Of a stretch of 64,000 nucleotides of DNA, positions 1 to 8,805 are shown in pieces. The position numbers were made by a program, and so were the translations under genes. Source of the DNA: Mycolicibacterium goodii (lineage in GTDB: Bacteria; Actinomycetota; Actinomycetes; Mycobacteriales; Mycobacteriaceae); the NCBI RefSeq assembly GCF_022370755.2, contig NZ_CP092364.2:5704001-5768000 (forward strand). The letters run 5' to 3'. Each line of letters starts with the position of its first letter. Position 1 is the stretch's first letter. The notes below the pieces were generated by a model. It was not told the DNA's origin and made no database searches. It saw nothing but the letters and a program-made list of their open reading frames with translations.

Positions 1-1
1 C

Positions 2-145
2 GGACCCGACGGAGCCCGCGCCTTCGAGAAGGACGCCGCCGACGCCGAGATCCACCTGCTCGACGGCGGCCACTTCCTGCTCGAAACCCACGTCGACGAA
101 GTGGCGCACCTGATCGACTCGTTCTTGGAGAGGAAGGTCGCATGA
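2..145 (+). CDS. alpha/beta-hydrolase, C-terminal fragment
   Basis: The window opens inside this gene; only the last 47 codons are present. The visible end reads HLLDGGHFLLETH followed by a short helix and stop. A His within GGHF about 25 residues from the C-terminus is typical of the catalytic His loop of small alpha/beta-hydrolases, so I read this as the tail of such an enzyme. Its TGA overlaps the ATG of the haloacid dehalogenase by four bases (ATGA), so the two are probably co-translated. Substrate cannot be judged from this fragment. Confidence 0.7.
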   Translation, partial: GPDGARAFEKDAADAEIHLLDGGHFLLETHVDEVAHLIDSFLERKVA

Positions 146-819
146 CCGAACACGTGCTGGTCTTCGACGTCAACGAGACGCTCATCGACATCGGCTCGCT
201 GCAACCACATTTCGAGCGTGTCTTCGGGGACGGGCAGGTGCTGCGCGAATGGTTCGGGCAGTTGGTCATGCACTCGATGGCGCTCACGCTGTCGGGCAAC
301 TACACGGACTTCTTCACCCTCGGGCAGGGCGTGCTACGGATGCTCGCCGACATCCACGGCGTGACGATCTCCGACGAGGACGTACGCACCTTCGCCGAAG
401 GTATGCGCAGCATGCCGGCGTACCCCGACGTCGCGGAAGGTCTGCAGAATCTGCGCGACAAAGGCTATCGCCTTGTCACACTGACCAATTCACCTCACTC
501 CGATGCCCCCACACCGCTGGAGCGGGCTGGACTCGCCGGCTACTTCGAGCGCCAGTTCACCGTCGACGAACAGCGCGTCTTCAAACCGGCGACGACGCTC
601 TACACGCACGTCGCCTCCGCGCTCGGTGTCACCCCGACGCAGTGCACGATGGTCGCCGCACACACGTGGGACATCATCGGCGCCCGGTCCGCCGGCTACC
701 GCGGCGCGCTCATCACCCGCCCCGGCAATGCGGCGCTATCCGCACCCGGGGTGCCGCAGCCCGACGTCGTCGCGGCAGACCTCTTGCAACTCAACGACAT
801 ACTCGAGAGGAAATCATGA
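142..819 (+). CDS. haloacid dehalogenase, type II-like HAD hydrolase
   Basis: A 225-residue HAD-superfamily hydrolase resembling L-2-haloacid dehalogenases. Motif I is FDVNETL with the nucleophile Asp9, motif II is LTNSP (around 114-118), motif III is the Lys of FKPA (Lys149), and the acidic motif is HTWDIIGA (Asp177). A helical cap lies between motifs I and II. Length fits the type II family (about 220-230 residues). In that family Asp9 attacks the halogen-bearing carbon, but many mycobacterial members have unknown substrates. It overlaps the upstream hydrolase and the downstream oxidoreductase by ATGA, which suggests one catabolic operon. Confidence 0.85.
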   Translation: MTEHVLVFDVNETLIDIGSLQPHFERVFGDGQVLREWFGQLVMHSMALTLSGNYTDFFTLGQGVLRMLADIHGVTISDEDVRTFAEGMRSMPAYPDVAEGLQNLRDKGYRLVTLTNSPHSDAPTPLERAGLAGYFERQFTVDEQRVFKPATTLYTHVASALGVTPTQCTMVAAHTWDIIGARSAGYRGALITRPGNAALSAPGVPQPDVVAADLLQLNDILERKS

Positions 820-1802
820 CAACCAGCATGCGTGCCATCGTGCTCGACGGCTTCGGCGGGCTCGAGCACCTCGTCTACACCGAGATCGACAAGCCCGAGC
901 CCAAGGCCGGTGAAGTGGTCATCAAGATCAAGGGATTCGGGATCAACCATGCCGAGATGCACATGCGGCGCGGCGAATGGGCCGAGGCCGCGAAGGTGAG
1001 CGGTATCGAGTGCGTCGGGATCGTCGACTCGTGTCCGGGCGGGGAATTTCCCGAGGGCGCGAAGGTTGCGGCGCTCATGGGCGGTCTCGGCCGCACCATC
1101 AACGGCAGTTACGCCGAGTACACCAGGGGTCGGGCTGAAAACGTCGCCCTCATCGAATCGGGCCTACCCTGGTCACATCTCGCCGCGCTCCCGGAAACCT
1201 ACGCGACCGCCTGGACGTGCCTCTTCCGAAACATCGGCTTGCAGAGTGGCCAGACGCTGGTGATCCGCGGTGCGACATCGTCCTTCGGCCAGGCCGCGGT
1301 CAAGCTCGCGGTCAACGCGGGCGCCCGCGTCATCGCCACCACCCGCAGCACCGAGCGGTTCCCTCTGTTGGAGGACCTCGGCGTGGCCCGCGTCGAACGG
1401 GAGGTGCCGGATCTGAGCGCACACATCGCCGAGAGCGGGGGAATCGACGCGGTGTTGGACCTGGTCGGCAACAGCACCATCCTCGACTCGCTGGACATGC
1501 TGCGTCGTGGCGGAACCGCTTGCCTGGCCGGATGGTTGGGCGGTTTGGACCCGATCGCCGACTTCAATCCGCTCCTGCGGATGGCCAGCGGCGTGTATTT
1601 GACCTTCTTCGGAAGTTTCGTGTTCGGCAGTCCCGGATTCCCGCTGTCCGACGTGCCCCTTCAGGACATCGCACGTCAGGTCGAGCACGGCGAACTCCAG
1701 GCGGCGCCCACACGGGTGTTCTCGTTCGACGATGTCCGCGAGGCGCACCGGGTCATGGAGGCCGGTGAGGCCGGCGGCAAGATGGTCGTCGTCCTGGACT
1801 GA
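816..1802 (+). CDS. zinc-independent alcohol dehydrogenase / quinone oxidoreductase (MDR family)
   Basis: A 328-residue medium-chain dehydrogenase/reductase. The GroES-like N-terminal half runs from MRAIVLDGFGG to about residue 120; the Rossmann half carries a glycine-rich nucleotide loop in IRGATSSFGQ near residue 150. There is no Cys-rich structural zinc loop, which places it with NAD(P)H:quinone oxidoreductases rather than zinc ADHs. The frame is open well upstream, but the ATG at 816 is chosen because it overlaps the preceding stop as ATGA and begins the conserved family sequence. It is the third gene of a coupled hydrolase-HAD-oxidoreductase operon; the substrate is unknown. Confidence 0.85.
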   Translation: MTTSMRAIVLDGFGGLEHLVYTEIDKPEPKAGEVVIKIKGFGINHAEMHMRRGEWAEAAKVSGIECVGIVDSCPGGEFPEGAKVAALMGGLGRTINGSYAEYTRGRAENVALIESGLPWSHLAALPETYATAWTCLFRNIGLQSGQTLVIRGATSSFGQAAVKLAVNAGARVIATTRSTERFPLLEDLGVARVEREVPDLSAHIAESGGIDAVLDLVGNSTILDSLDMLRRGGTACLAGWLGGLDPIADFNPLLRMASGVYLTFFGSFVFGSPGFPLSDVPLQDIARQVEHGELQAAPTRVFSFDDVREAHRVMEAGEAGGKMVVVLD

Positions 1803-1814
1803 GCTGAGCGGTTC

Positions 1815-2615
1815 CTATGCCGCAGCGGCCTTGACGGCCTCGCCGACCTCGGTGCGCAACCGGTGGAACTCCGGTGAGCGCCGCAGCTCGTGCGGATCGA
1901 TCCCCGTGCGCGGCAGGTCGACCGGAAGGTCGAGCGCCACCTTGCCGGGTCTACGCGTCAACACCACGATCCGCGATCCCAGGAACGCGGCCTCGTCGGC
2001 GCTGTGGGTGACGAACACCGTCGTACGGCCCGAATCGGCACTGACCTGACGGACATCCTCCTGCAACCGTTCCCGGGTCAGCGCGTCGAGCGCCGCGAAG
2101 GGTTCGTCGAGCAGGAACAGCGGGGTCTCGGCGGCCAGTGCCCTGGCGATCGCCACACGTTGCTGCTGGCCGCCGCTGATCTCCCAGATCTTGCGCTTCT
2201 CGGTGCCTTCCAGACCGACCCGCTCGAGAAGTTGAGCGCGACGCTCGGCGCGTCGTTCCCGCGGCACCTTGGCGTACTTCAGTGCCAGATCGACGTTGCC
2301 GCCAACGGTACGCCACGGGAACAACCGGGGCTGTTGGAACACCACCCCGGAGGTGACGCCGGGCGTCGGGCGTGCACCTGCCACGACAACCTCCCCCTCG
2401 GAAGGGGTTTCGAAGCCGGCGATCAGCCGCAGCAGTGTGCTCTTGCCACAGCCGGACGCACCGACGAGGACCAGGAACGCCCCCGGTTCGACCTCGAGGT
2501 CCACCGGGCCGAGCGCGGTGACCTCGTTCGCGCCACGGCCGTACCGGTGAGCCACGTTCTTGATGCGCAGCTCGCCTTCGGCCTCACTTGGTCCGGCGTC
2601 ACTTACTGATGGCAC
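1815..2615 (-). CDS. ABC transporter ATP-binding protein, sulfonate/taurine type
   Basis: ATPase subunit of an SsuB/TauB/NrtD-type importer. Walker A is GASGCGKSTLL, the signature is SGGQQQRVAIARAL, Walker B is LFLLDEPFAALD, and the switch His lies in VFVTHSADEA. The frame is open to 2816, but that stretch is Arg/Ser-rich shadow of the overlapping substrate-binding gene. The GTG at 2615 gives a 266-residue protein of normal family length and overlaps the upstream stop by 17 bases, implying translational coupling. It is the last gene of a minus-strand operon permease, binding protein, ATPase. Sulfonate specificity is inferred from the binding-protein type and the cysteine-rich leader peptide. 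Confidence 0.9.
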   Translation of the reverse strand: MPSVSDAGPSEAEGELRIKNVAHRYGRGANEVTALGPVDLEVEPGAFLVLVGASGCGKSTLLRLIAGFETPSEGEVVVAGARPTPGVTSGVVFQQPRLFPWRTVGGNVDLALKYAKVPRERRAERRAQLLERVGLEGTEKRKIWEISGGQQQRVAIARALAAETPLFLLDEPFAALDALTRERLQEDVRQVSADSGRTTVFVTHSADEAAFLGSRIVVLTRRPGKVALDLPVDLPRTGIDPHELRRSPEFHRLRTEVGEAVKAAAA

Positions 2616-3627
2616 CCGGCAAGCCCTTCGTGTAGATCGCATCCTGGAACGTCTTGAGCGGAGCGGCGTGCGGGATCTGCTTCTGCTCGGCGAGGAACTC
2701 CGACGCGCTCTGCAGGTTGGTCGCGATGTTGCCCGGTTTGCCGTCGGAACCCAGCCACTGCTCCGAGGCGACCTCCGCGGGTGTGAGGTACACGCCCTGC
2801 TTGAGCTGTGCGGCAACGTCTTGCGGCGACAAGCCGATCTCGGCGGCGATCGCCTTGGCCGCCGCGTCGGGATCGTCCTTGATCACGTCGAGCGCACGCG
2901 CCTCCTGCTCACGCCAGATGTCGACGACGTCCGGATGCTCGGCGGCGAACTTGTCGGCGACCACGGCGAGATCCAGGGTCGGTTTGCCGTCCTGCGCCAA
3001 CTGACGGCTCGTGACCAGATCCTTGCCGGTCTTGCGGAGGTCGTCCAGCGTCGGCAACCAGCTGTAGGCGGCCGCGATGTCACCGCGCTCCCAGGCCGCC
3101 AGGATGGCCTGCGGCTGCAGATCGATGAGCTGAACATCGTTGGGCGACAGATTGTTCTGCGCCAGCGCGGCCAGCAGGCTGTAGTGCGCGGTCGAGGCGA
3201 ACGGCGTCGCGATCCGCTTGCCGCGCAGGTCGGCGATGCTGTCGACGCCACTGCCGTCACGCGCGACGAGGGCCTCGTTGTCACCGGCCACATCGAGCAC
3301 GAACGCGACCTTGTACGGGATGTTCAACGGCGCGGACAACCCGCGGGCCACCGGGCTCGAACCCAGTGCGCCGAAGTCGAGTTCGCCCGCGACGAACGCA
3401 GTGTTGACATCGGCACCCGAATCGAACTTGGTCCACTTGATGTTGTAGTCCGGCAGCGCTTCTTCCAGCCAGCCGTTGTTCTTGACGATCAGATCGCCGC
3501 TCGGAAAGGTTTGGTACCCAACCCGAATCGTGGGCTTTTCGGTGTCTTCCCCGGAGTTGTCCACCGCGCAGCCCGCCAGCGCCAGCGTCGAGGCAAGCGC
3601 GGCGGCAAGCAGTGACGTGAGTTTCAT
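2599..3627 (-). CDS. ABC transporter substrate-binding lipoprotein, taurine/sulfonate-like
   Basis: A 342-residue extracytoplasmic binding protein. It has a lipoprotein signal peptide with lipobox LALAGC, Cys20 being the predicted lipidated residue. The mature part begins TIRVGYQTFPSGDLIV and contains FGALGSSP and LRGKRIATPF, hallmarks of the NMT1/TauA/SsuA ligand-binding fold. It would capture the substrate outside the membrane and deliver it to the permease encoded five bases upstream. The exact ligand (taurine, alkanesulfonate or other sulfur ester) cannot be read from the sequence. Confidence 0.9.
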   Translation of the reverse strand: MKLTSLLAAALASTLALAGCAVDNSGEDTEKPTIRVGYQTFPSGDLIVKNNGWLEEALPDYNIKWTKFDSGADVNTAFVAGELDFGALGSSPVARGLSAPLNIPYKVAFVLDVAGDNEALVARDGSGVDSIADLRGKRIATPFASTAHYSLLAALAQNNLSPNDVQLIDLQPQAILAAWERGDIAAAYSWLPTLDDLRKTGKDLVTSRQLAQDGKPTLDLAVVADKFAAEHPDVVDIWREQEARALDVIKDDPDAAAKAIAAEIGLSPQDVAAQLKQGVYLTPAEVASEQWLGSDGKPGNIATNLQSASEFLAEQKQIPHAAPLKTFQDAIYTKGLPGAISK

Positions 3628-3632
3628 GTGTT

Positions 3633-4493
3633 CTAGACCTTTCCAATCCAGGGGACGCTGCGCCGTTCCGCAGCGCGCAGCAATCCGTCGATCACCAGAC
3701 CGGAGAACCCGATGGCGAAGATGCCGACCAGCACGACGGGAGTGTTGTTGTAGTTGCTTGCGTCCTTGACCAGGCCCCCGATGCCGGGGATGCCGTTGAA
3801 CAGCTCGGCGGCGACCACCGACGAGTACGCCATACCCACGGCCAACCGGATGCCGGTGAAGGTTTCCGGCAGCGCCGACGGAACGACGACGTCACGGATC
3901 ACCTGTCCCCGGGTGGCCCCAAGGGCGCGCGCGGCCTCCTGCAGGCCGACGGGTGCGGCGGCGACGGCGGCCGTGGTGGCCACGGCGGCAGGCGGCAAGG
4001 CCGCAAGTGCGAGCAGCGTGATCTTGGGGGCCTCGTCGATGCCGAGCCAGATGACGAGCAGGAAGAAATAGGCCAGCGGGGGCAGCGCTCGCAGGAATGT
4101 GAGCCACGGTTCCAGCACGCTGCGCAGCCAGCTCACCGACCCCATGAGCAGGCCGAGCAGAACACCGAGGACCACGCCGATCACGACACCGGCCACGACA
4201 CGGCGCAGCGTCATGTAGAGATGCTCGATCAGCAGATATCCCGCGTAGCCGCGGACGCCGTCATGCGTGGTCGACAGGTCGACGAACGCGCGCCAGACCG
4301 CACTGGGGTACGGCACGAACGTCTGGTTCCAGATACCCGCGACCGCGACCGCCTGCCATACCGCGAAGAACACCGCGACCGACAGCAGCGGCAACACGGC
4401 CTTGGTGAGCAGGGCGCGCCGACGGCTGGACGGCGCCGCCGGGCGCGGGGAGTCCGCCTCGGACTCGGGCACGATATCGACGAAGACAGACAC
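3633..4493 (-). CDS. ABC transporter permease, sulfonate/taurine type
   Basis: A 286-residue BPD_transp_1 permease with about six transmembrane segments, the first near residues 31-50 (PLLSVAVFFAVWQ). The EAA loop that contacts the ATPase is visible as EAARALGATRGQVIRDVVVPSALP. It starts at GTG 4493; the only plausible Shine-Dalgarno is an A-rich GAAAG immediately downstream of an RNA stem (see the 4507-4545 element). It is the first structural gene of the importer operon and probably sets operon expression through the upstream cysteine-codon leader. Confidence 0.9.
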   Translation of the reverse strand: MSVFVDIVPESEADSPRPAAPSSRRRALLTKAVLPLLSVAVFFAVWQAVAVAGIWNQTFVPYPSAVWRAFVDLSTTHDGVRGYAGYLLIEHLYMTLRRVVAGVVIGVVLGVLLGLLMGSVSWLRSVLEPWLTFLRALPPLAYFFLLVIWLGIDEAPKITLLALAALPPAAVATTAAVAAAPVGLQEAARALGATRGQVIRDVVVPSALPETFTGIRLAVGMAYSSVVAAELFNGIPGIGGLVKDASNYNNTPVVLVGIFAIGFSGLVIDGLLRAAERRSVPWIGKV

Positions 4494-4506
4494 GGTTGCC
4501 GACTTT

Positions 4507-4545
4507 CTGTTGCTGAGGTGACGGGTGACGCTGGTTCAGCAACAG
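4507..4545 (-). promoter_or_regulatory. cysteine-codon attenuator stem over permease leader
   Basis: A perfect 10-bp inverted repeat, CTGTTGCTGA at 4507-4516 and TCAGCAACAG at 4536-4545, is separated by 19 bases. Read as minus-strand RNA, the 5' arm is the last base of the second Cys codon, the third and fourth Cys codons and the UGA of the short ORF. The 3' arm ends directly at the GAAAG preceding the permease GTG. A ribosome waiting on Cys codons or terminating at the UGA would open the stem; its absence would let the stem close over the permease ribosome-binding region. Seen: complementarity and position. Inferred: regulation by cysteine supply. Confidence 0.75.
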
Positions 4546-4574
4546 CAGCAGTCGGCGGACGGCGTCGTGTTCAC
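4536..4574 (-). CDS. poly-cysteine leader peptide (short upstream ORF)
   Basis: Twelve codons from GTG 4574 reading VNTTPSADCCCC then TGA, 42 bases upstream of the sulfonate-type permease. An alternative in-frame GTG at 4601 would give 21 residues. No Shine-Dalgarno is evident at either start, so leaderless translation is possible, but I see no convincing TANNNT box at the right distance. Leaderless short ORFs with consecutive Cys codons upstream of sulfur genes have been reported in M. smegmatis as cysteine-responsive attenuators; this fits that class. The four terminal Cys codons form one arm of the stem over the permease leader. The peptide itself probably has no function beyond sensing. 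Confidence 0.75.
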   Translation of the reverse strand: MNTTPSADCCCC

Positions 4575-4655
4575 CCCGATATTGGTACCGACGGCCGTCA
4601 CGGCGGGAAAGATCTTGAATCGCGGTGAGTTTTTCTCTCGTGGTTGACTCACGAC

Positions 4656-5660
4656 ATGACGCAGGTGCACGGTCGAGTCTGGCGATCCGGCCGGCCGATC
4701 GACGGCTTCACATTCTCGGCGATCTCGGACTGTCTGGCCGACGCCGAGACGTTGGTGTGGGCCGACATCTACGACCCTGACCACCAGACGCTGCTCGAAC
4801 TCGCCGACGAACTCGGGCTCAATACGTGGGCCGTCGAAGATGCCGTCGCACCCAAGGAACGCACGAAGGCGTCGGTGTACAAGAGCCACACGTTCTTCAC
4901 GGTCTACGCCGTCGACACACTGGCGCCCAACGCATCCACCGCATCCCTTCTGGTGAAGCACCGCATATCCGCGTTCGTTTTGCCGCGCGGGCTGATCACG
5001 GTCCGTCTTCCCGGCCTGAACGGGCAGGCGCGCGAATTCGACATCGGCGAGGTGTCGCGGCGCTTCGACGACCTCGGCGGTCAGGAGTACGGCGTCGGCG
5101 CCCTCGTGCACGGTCTGCTCGACGTCGTGGTGGACGGGCACTTCGAGGCGGTCGAAGCGCTCGACGATGCCATCGAGGGGCTCGAAGACGAACTGTTCGA
5201 CGAGCGGGGCCCGAGCCGCGGTCTGCAGCGTCGGACCTTCCAGCTGCGCAAGGATCTCGTCGAGCTGCGCCGCGTGGTGTTGCCGACCCGTGAGGTCGTC
5301 AGCACCATCCAGCACCGTCGCCTGGACTCGCGCACGTCCCCTGAACTCGACCCGCTCTACGCCGACCTGTACGACCACGTGCTGCGGGCCTCGGAATGGA
5401 CCGAGTCGCTTCGCGACATGGTGACGACGGTGTTCGAAACCCATCTGTCGCTGCAGGACGCCCGGCTCAACACCGTGATGAAGAAACTCACCGGCTGGGC
5501 CGCGATCATCGCGGTGCCGACCGCCATCACCGGCTTCTACGGACAGAACGTCACCTACCCCGGCATCGACACCGTGGCGGGGTTCGTGACCAGCACGGTC
5601 TTGATCGCCGTCCTGGTCGCTCTGCTATATGTGATGTTCAAGCGCCGCGACTGGCTATAG
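4656..5660 (+). CDS. corA: CorA-family magnesium/divalent cation transporter
   Basis: A 334-residue CorA-type protein. Its large N-terminal cytoplasmic domain is followed by a long helix ([17 protein letters not shown]) and two C-terminal membrane segments. The family signature between them is GFYGQN, a variant of the usual YGMN pore motif; YGxN is the conserved core. The C-terminus MFKRRDWL is a typical basic CorA tail. ATG 4656 is preferred to the in-frame TTG 4644; neither has a clear Shine-Dalgarno. It would form a pentameric inner-membrane Mg2+ (or Co2+/Zn2+) channel. It is divergent from the sulfonate operon and upstream of pntA. Confidence 0.9.
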   Translation: MTQVHGRVWRSGRPIDGFTFSAISDCLADAETLVWADIYDPDHQTLLELADELGLNTWAVEDAVAPKERTKASVYKSHTFFTVYAVDTLAPNASTASLLVKHRISAFVLPRGLITVRLPGLNGQAREFDIGEVSRRFDDLGGQEYGVGALVHGLLDVVVDGHFEAVEALDDAIEGLEDELFDERGPSRGLQRRTFQLRKDLVELRRVVLPTREVVSTIQHRRLDSRTSPELDPLYADLYDHVLRASEWTESLRDMVTTVFETHLSLQDARLNTVMKKLTGWAAIIAVPTAITGFYGQNVTYPGIDTVAGFVTSTVLIAVLVALLYVMFKRRDWL

Positions 5661-5730
5661 GTGCACTCTCCGGACGTTCCTCTTAGATGCGAGACTCATC
5701 CATGCCAACCAACAGATTGGACCGTTGTCG

Positions 5731-7257
5731 ATGATCATTGGGATACCTCGTGAGTCCCTGTCTGGGGAGACGCGTGTGGCGGCGACGCCGCAGACGGTGG
5801 GGCAGATCATCAAGCTGGGGTACGCGGTAGTCGTGGAAAGCGGTGCCGGTGCCGCTTCGAGCTTCTCCGATGCCGCCTATGTACAGGCCGGTGCCGAGAT
5901 CGGCGATGCATGGGATGCCGATGTGGTGTTGAAGGTCAACGCGCCTGATGACGCCGAGATCGGCAAGCTGCGTGACGGTGCGACGCTGGTCAGCCTGATC
6001 TCTCCGGCGTTGCGGCCGGATCTGGTGGAGAAACTGTCCGCGCGGCCCATCACGGTGCTGGCGATGGATGCGGTGCCGCGGATTTCGCGTGCGCAGTCGC
6101 TGGATGTGTTGTCGTCGATGGCCAATATCGCCGGTTATCGCGCGGTGGTCGAGGCCGCGCACACGTTCGGCCGGTTTTTCACCGGTCAGGTGACCGCGGC
6201 GGGCAAGGTGCCCCCGGCCAAGGTGCTGGTGGTCGGTGCGGGTGTGGCCGGGTTGGCCGCGATCGGCGCGGCGGGCAGCCTGGGTGCGATCGTGCGGGCC
6301 ACCGACCCGCGTCCGGAGGTGGCCGATCAGGTCGCCTCGCTCGGCGGCGAGTACCTCGCGGTGGATCCGGAGGCCGCCGAGGTGTCGGCCACCGGTTACG
6401 CCAAGGAGATGGGCGACGACTACAAGGCCCGCGAGGCGGCCCTGTACGCCGAGCAGTGCAAGGACGTCGACATCATCATCACCACGGCGCTGATTCCGGG
6501 TAAGCCTGCGCCGCGCATCATCACCGCCGAGATGGTCGCGTCGATGAAGCCGGGCAGCGTGATCGTGGACATGGCAGCGGCCAACGGCGGCAACGTCGAG
6601 GGCACCGTGAAGGACCAGGCCATCGTCACCGACAACGGCGTGACGATCATCGGTTACACCGATCTGGCTGGGCGGCTGCCCGCGCAGTCCTCGCAGTTGT
6701 ACGGCACCAACCTGGTGAACCTGCTCAAGCTGCTGACCCCGGAAAAGGACGGCAAGGTCGTCCTGGACTTCGACGACGTGGTGCAGCGGTCGATCACCGT
6801 GGTGCGCGACGGCGAGATCACCTGGCCGCCACCGCCGGTGCAGGTTTCGGCGGCGCCCGCGGCGGCACAACCCGCCGCGGCACCGGTGGTCAAGGAAGAC
6901 AAGCAGCCCATGTCGACCGGGCGCCGGTTGGGGCTGGCGTTTTCGGCTGCCGCGGTGCTGTTCGCGTTGATCGCGGCGTCCCCGGCGGCGTTGCAGGTGC
7001 ATCTGGTGGTGTTCGCGTTGGCGATCGTGATCGGTTACTACGTGATCGGCAACGTCCATCACGCGCTGCACACCCCGTTGATGTCGGTGACGAACGCGAT
7101 CTCAGGCATCATCGTGGTCGGTGCGCTGTTGCAGATCGGCCATCACCACACCGCGATCACCGCGCTGGCCTTCGTGGCCATCCTGTTGGCCAGTATCAAC
7201 GTCTTCGGCGGCTTCGCGGTGACGCGTCGCATGCTCGCGATGTTCTCCCGCAGCTAG
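5731..7257 (+). CDS. pntA: NAD(P) transhydrogenase subunit alpha (single chain)
   Basis: A 508-residue alpha subunit of the proton-translocating transhydrogenase. Residues 1 to about 370 are the NAD(H)-binding domain I, starting [20 protein letters not shown] and carrying [22 protein letters not shown] flexible Ala/Pro linker (about 370-395) leads to three or four membrane segments of domain II. In M. tuberculosis the equivalent is split into PntAa and PntAb; here it is one chain. ATG 5731 is chosen over TTG 5725 because the conserved sequence begins MIIGIPRE. pntB follows after 15 bases. The enzyme reduces NADP+ with NADH driven by proton influx. Confidence 0.95.
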   Translation: MIIGIPRESLSGETRVAATPQTVGQIIKLGYAVVVESGAGAASSFSDAAYVQAGAEIGDAWDADVVLKVNAPDDAEIGKLRDGATLVSLISPALRPDLVEKLSARPITVLAMDAVPRISRAQSLDVLSSMANIAGYRAVVEAAHTFGRFFTGQVTAAGKVPPAKVLVVGAGVAGLAAIGAAGSLGAIVRATDPRPEVADQVASLGGEYLAVDPEAAEVSATGYAKEMGDDYKAREAALYAEQCKDVDIIITTALIPGKPAPRIITAEMVASMKPGSVIVDMAAANGGNVEGTVKDQAIVTDNGVTIIGYTDLAGRLPAQSSQLYGTNLVNLLKLLTPEKDGKVVLDFDDVVQRSITVVRDGEITWPPPPVQVSAAPAAAQPAAAPVVKEDKQPMSTGRRLGLAFSAAAVLFALIAASPAALQVHLVVFALAIVIGYYVIGNVHHALHTPLMSVTNAISGIIVVGALLQIGHHHTAITALAFVAILLASINVFGGFAVTRRMLAMFSRS

Positions 7258-7272
7258 AACGGAAACCTTCTG

Positions 7273-8715
7273 ATGTTCAGACTCGAAAACGTTGCCACCG
7301 CCGCCTATGTCATCGCGGCGCTGCTGTTCATCCTCGCCCTTGCCGGGTTGTCCAAGCATGAAACCTCCCGCGCGGGAAACACTTTCGGCATCGCCGGAAT
7401 GGCTGTTGCGCTGATCGCGACGATCGTGCTGGCCGTGCACAACAAGATCGAACCGCTCGGTCTGGGGTTGTTGGTCGGGGCCATGATCGTCGGAGCGGCG
7501 ATCGGGCTGTGGCGCGCGAAGGTCGTGGAGATGACCGGCATGCCCGAACTGATCGCGCTGCTGCACAGCTTCGTCGGCCTGGCCGCGGTGTTGGTGGGCT
7601 GGAACGGCTACCTGCACGTCGAAAACGATCCCGGTAGCGACGAAGCGCTCAAGCTCGCCGGCGAAGGCATGCTCGGCATCCACTCTGCCGAGGTGTTCAT
7701 CGGGGTGTTCATCGGCGCGGTCACCTTCACCGGGTCGATCGTGGCCAATCTGAAACTGTCGGCGCGGATCAAGTCCGCACCGCTGATGCTGCCCGGCAAG
7801 AACATCCTCAACGTCGGCGCGCTGGTGGTGTTCGTCGTGCTCACGGTGTGGTTCGTCATCGAACCGCAACTGTGGCTGCTCATCATGGTCACGGTGCTGG
7901 CGCTGCTGTTGGGCTGGCATCTGGTCGCCTCCATCGGCGGCGGCGACATGCCCGTGGTGGTCTCGATGCTCAACAGCTACTCCGGTTGGGCCGCAGCCGC
8001 TTCCGGCTTCCTGCTCGGCAACGATCTGCTGATCATCACCGGCGCACTGGTCGGCTCCTCCGGTGCCTATCTGTCCTACATCATGTGCAAGGCCATGAAC
8101 CGCTCGTTCATCTCGGTCATCGCCGGCGGCTTCGGCATCGAAAACACAGGGGCCGGCTCGGATGTGGACTACGGCGAGCACCGCGAGATCACCGCCGACG
8201 GGGTGGCCGAACTGCTCGCCCACGCCAACTCGGTCATCATCACCCCCGGTTACGGCATGGCCGTGGCCCAGGCCCAGTACGGGGTGGCCGACCTGACCCG
8301 CAAACTGCGTGAACGCGGCGTGGCCGTGCGCTTCGGCATCCACCCCGTCGCCGGACGCCTGCCCGGGCACATGAACGTGCTGCTGGCCGAGGCCAAGGTG
8401 CCCTACGACATCGTGCTGGAGATGGACGAGATCAACGACGACTTCGACGGCACCGACGTCGTGCTGGTCATCGGCGCCAACGACACCGTCAACCCCGCCG
8501 CCGCCGAAGACCCCGGCAGCCCGATCGCAGGCATGCCCGTCCTGCAAGTCTGGAACGCCGACAACGTCATCGTGTTCAAACGGTCCATGGCCTCCGGCTA
8601 CGCCGGCGTGCAAAACCCGCTGTTCTTCCGCGAGAACACCCAGATGCTCTTCGGCGACGCCCGCGACCGCGTCAACGACATCCTCGCCGCACTCCCCGCA
8701 CCCGAACGCGTGTAG
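7273..8715 (+). CDS. pntB: NAD(P) transhydrogenase subunit beta
   Basis: A 480-residue beta subunit. About nine membrane helices fill residues 8-270, forming the proton channel with PntA. The C-terminal NADP(H)-binding domain III carries [31 protein letters not shown] and [12 protein letters not shown], all characteristic of this subunit. It is cotranscribed with pntA. The start ATG 7273 gives the expected N-terminal membrane helix. Confidence 0.95.
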   Translation: MFRLENVATAAYVIAALLFILALAGLSKHETSRAGNTFGIAGMAVALIATIVLAVHNKIEPLGLGLLVGAMIVGAAIGLWRAKVVEMTGMPELIALLHSFVGLAAVLVGWNGYLHVENDPGSDEALKLAGEGMLGIHSAEVFIGVFIGAVTFTGSIVANLKLSARIKSAPLMLPGKNILNVGALVVFVVLTVWFVIEPQLWLLIMVTVLALLLGWHLVASIGGGDMPVVVSMLNSYSGWAAAASGFLLGNDLLIITGALVGSSGAYLSYIMCKAMNRSFISVIAGGFGIENTGAGSDVDYGEHREITADGVAELLAHANSVIITPGYGMAVAQAQYGVADLTRKLRERGVAVRFGIHPVAGRLPGHMNVLLAEAKVPYDIVLEMDEINDDFDGTDVVLVIGANDTVNPAAAEDPGSPIAGMPVLQVWNADNVIVFKRSMASGYAGVQNPLFFRENTQMLFGDARDRVNDILAALPAPERV

Positions 8716-8725
8716 TCCGCCCGCC

Positions 8726-8779
8726 GAGTAGACGTAAAACTGCCCTTTCCCGCGTGAAAACGCGCAGTTTTACGTCTGC
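8726..8779. repeat. long inverted repeat downstream of pntB
   Basis: GAGTAGACGTAAAACTGC at 8726-8743 pairs with GCAGTTTTACGTCTGCTC at 8762-8779, with one G-T wobble in 18 pairs and an 18-base loop that itself contains CGCG...CGCG. It lies between the pntB stop and the acyl-CoA dehydrogenase start. There is no T-tract, so it is not a classical intrinsic terminator. Its size and near-perfect symmetry suggest a dispersed palindromic element (REP-like) that may stabilise or end the pntAB message; I see no second copy in this window. Confidence 0.6.
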
Positions 8780-8805
8780 TCGCGGAAAAACTAGGATGTC
8801 CAAGT

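Noticed and set aside
249..813. Upstream open frame joined to the oxidoreductase at 816-1802
   Set aside because: The added residues are Arg/His-rich, overlap the haloacid dehalogenase in another frame and match no family; the conserved protein begins at ATG 816.
2616..2816. Longer N-terminus for the ABC ATPase (start at 2816)
   Set aside because: The extra 67 residues are Ser/Arg-rich and lie entirely inside the substrate-binding gene; the family begins near GTG 2615.
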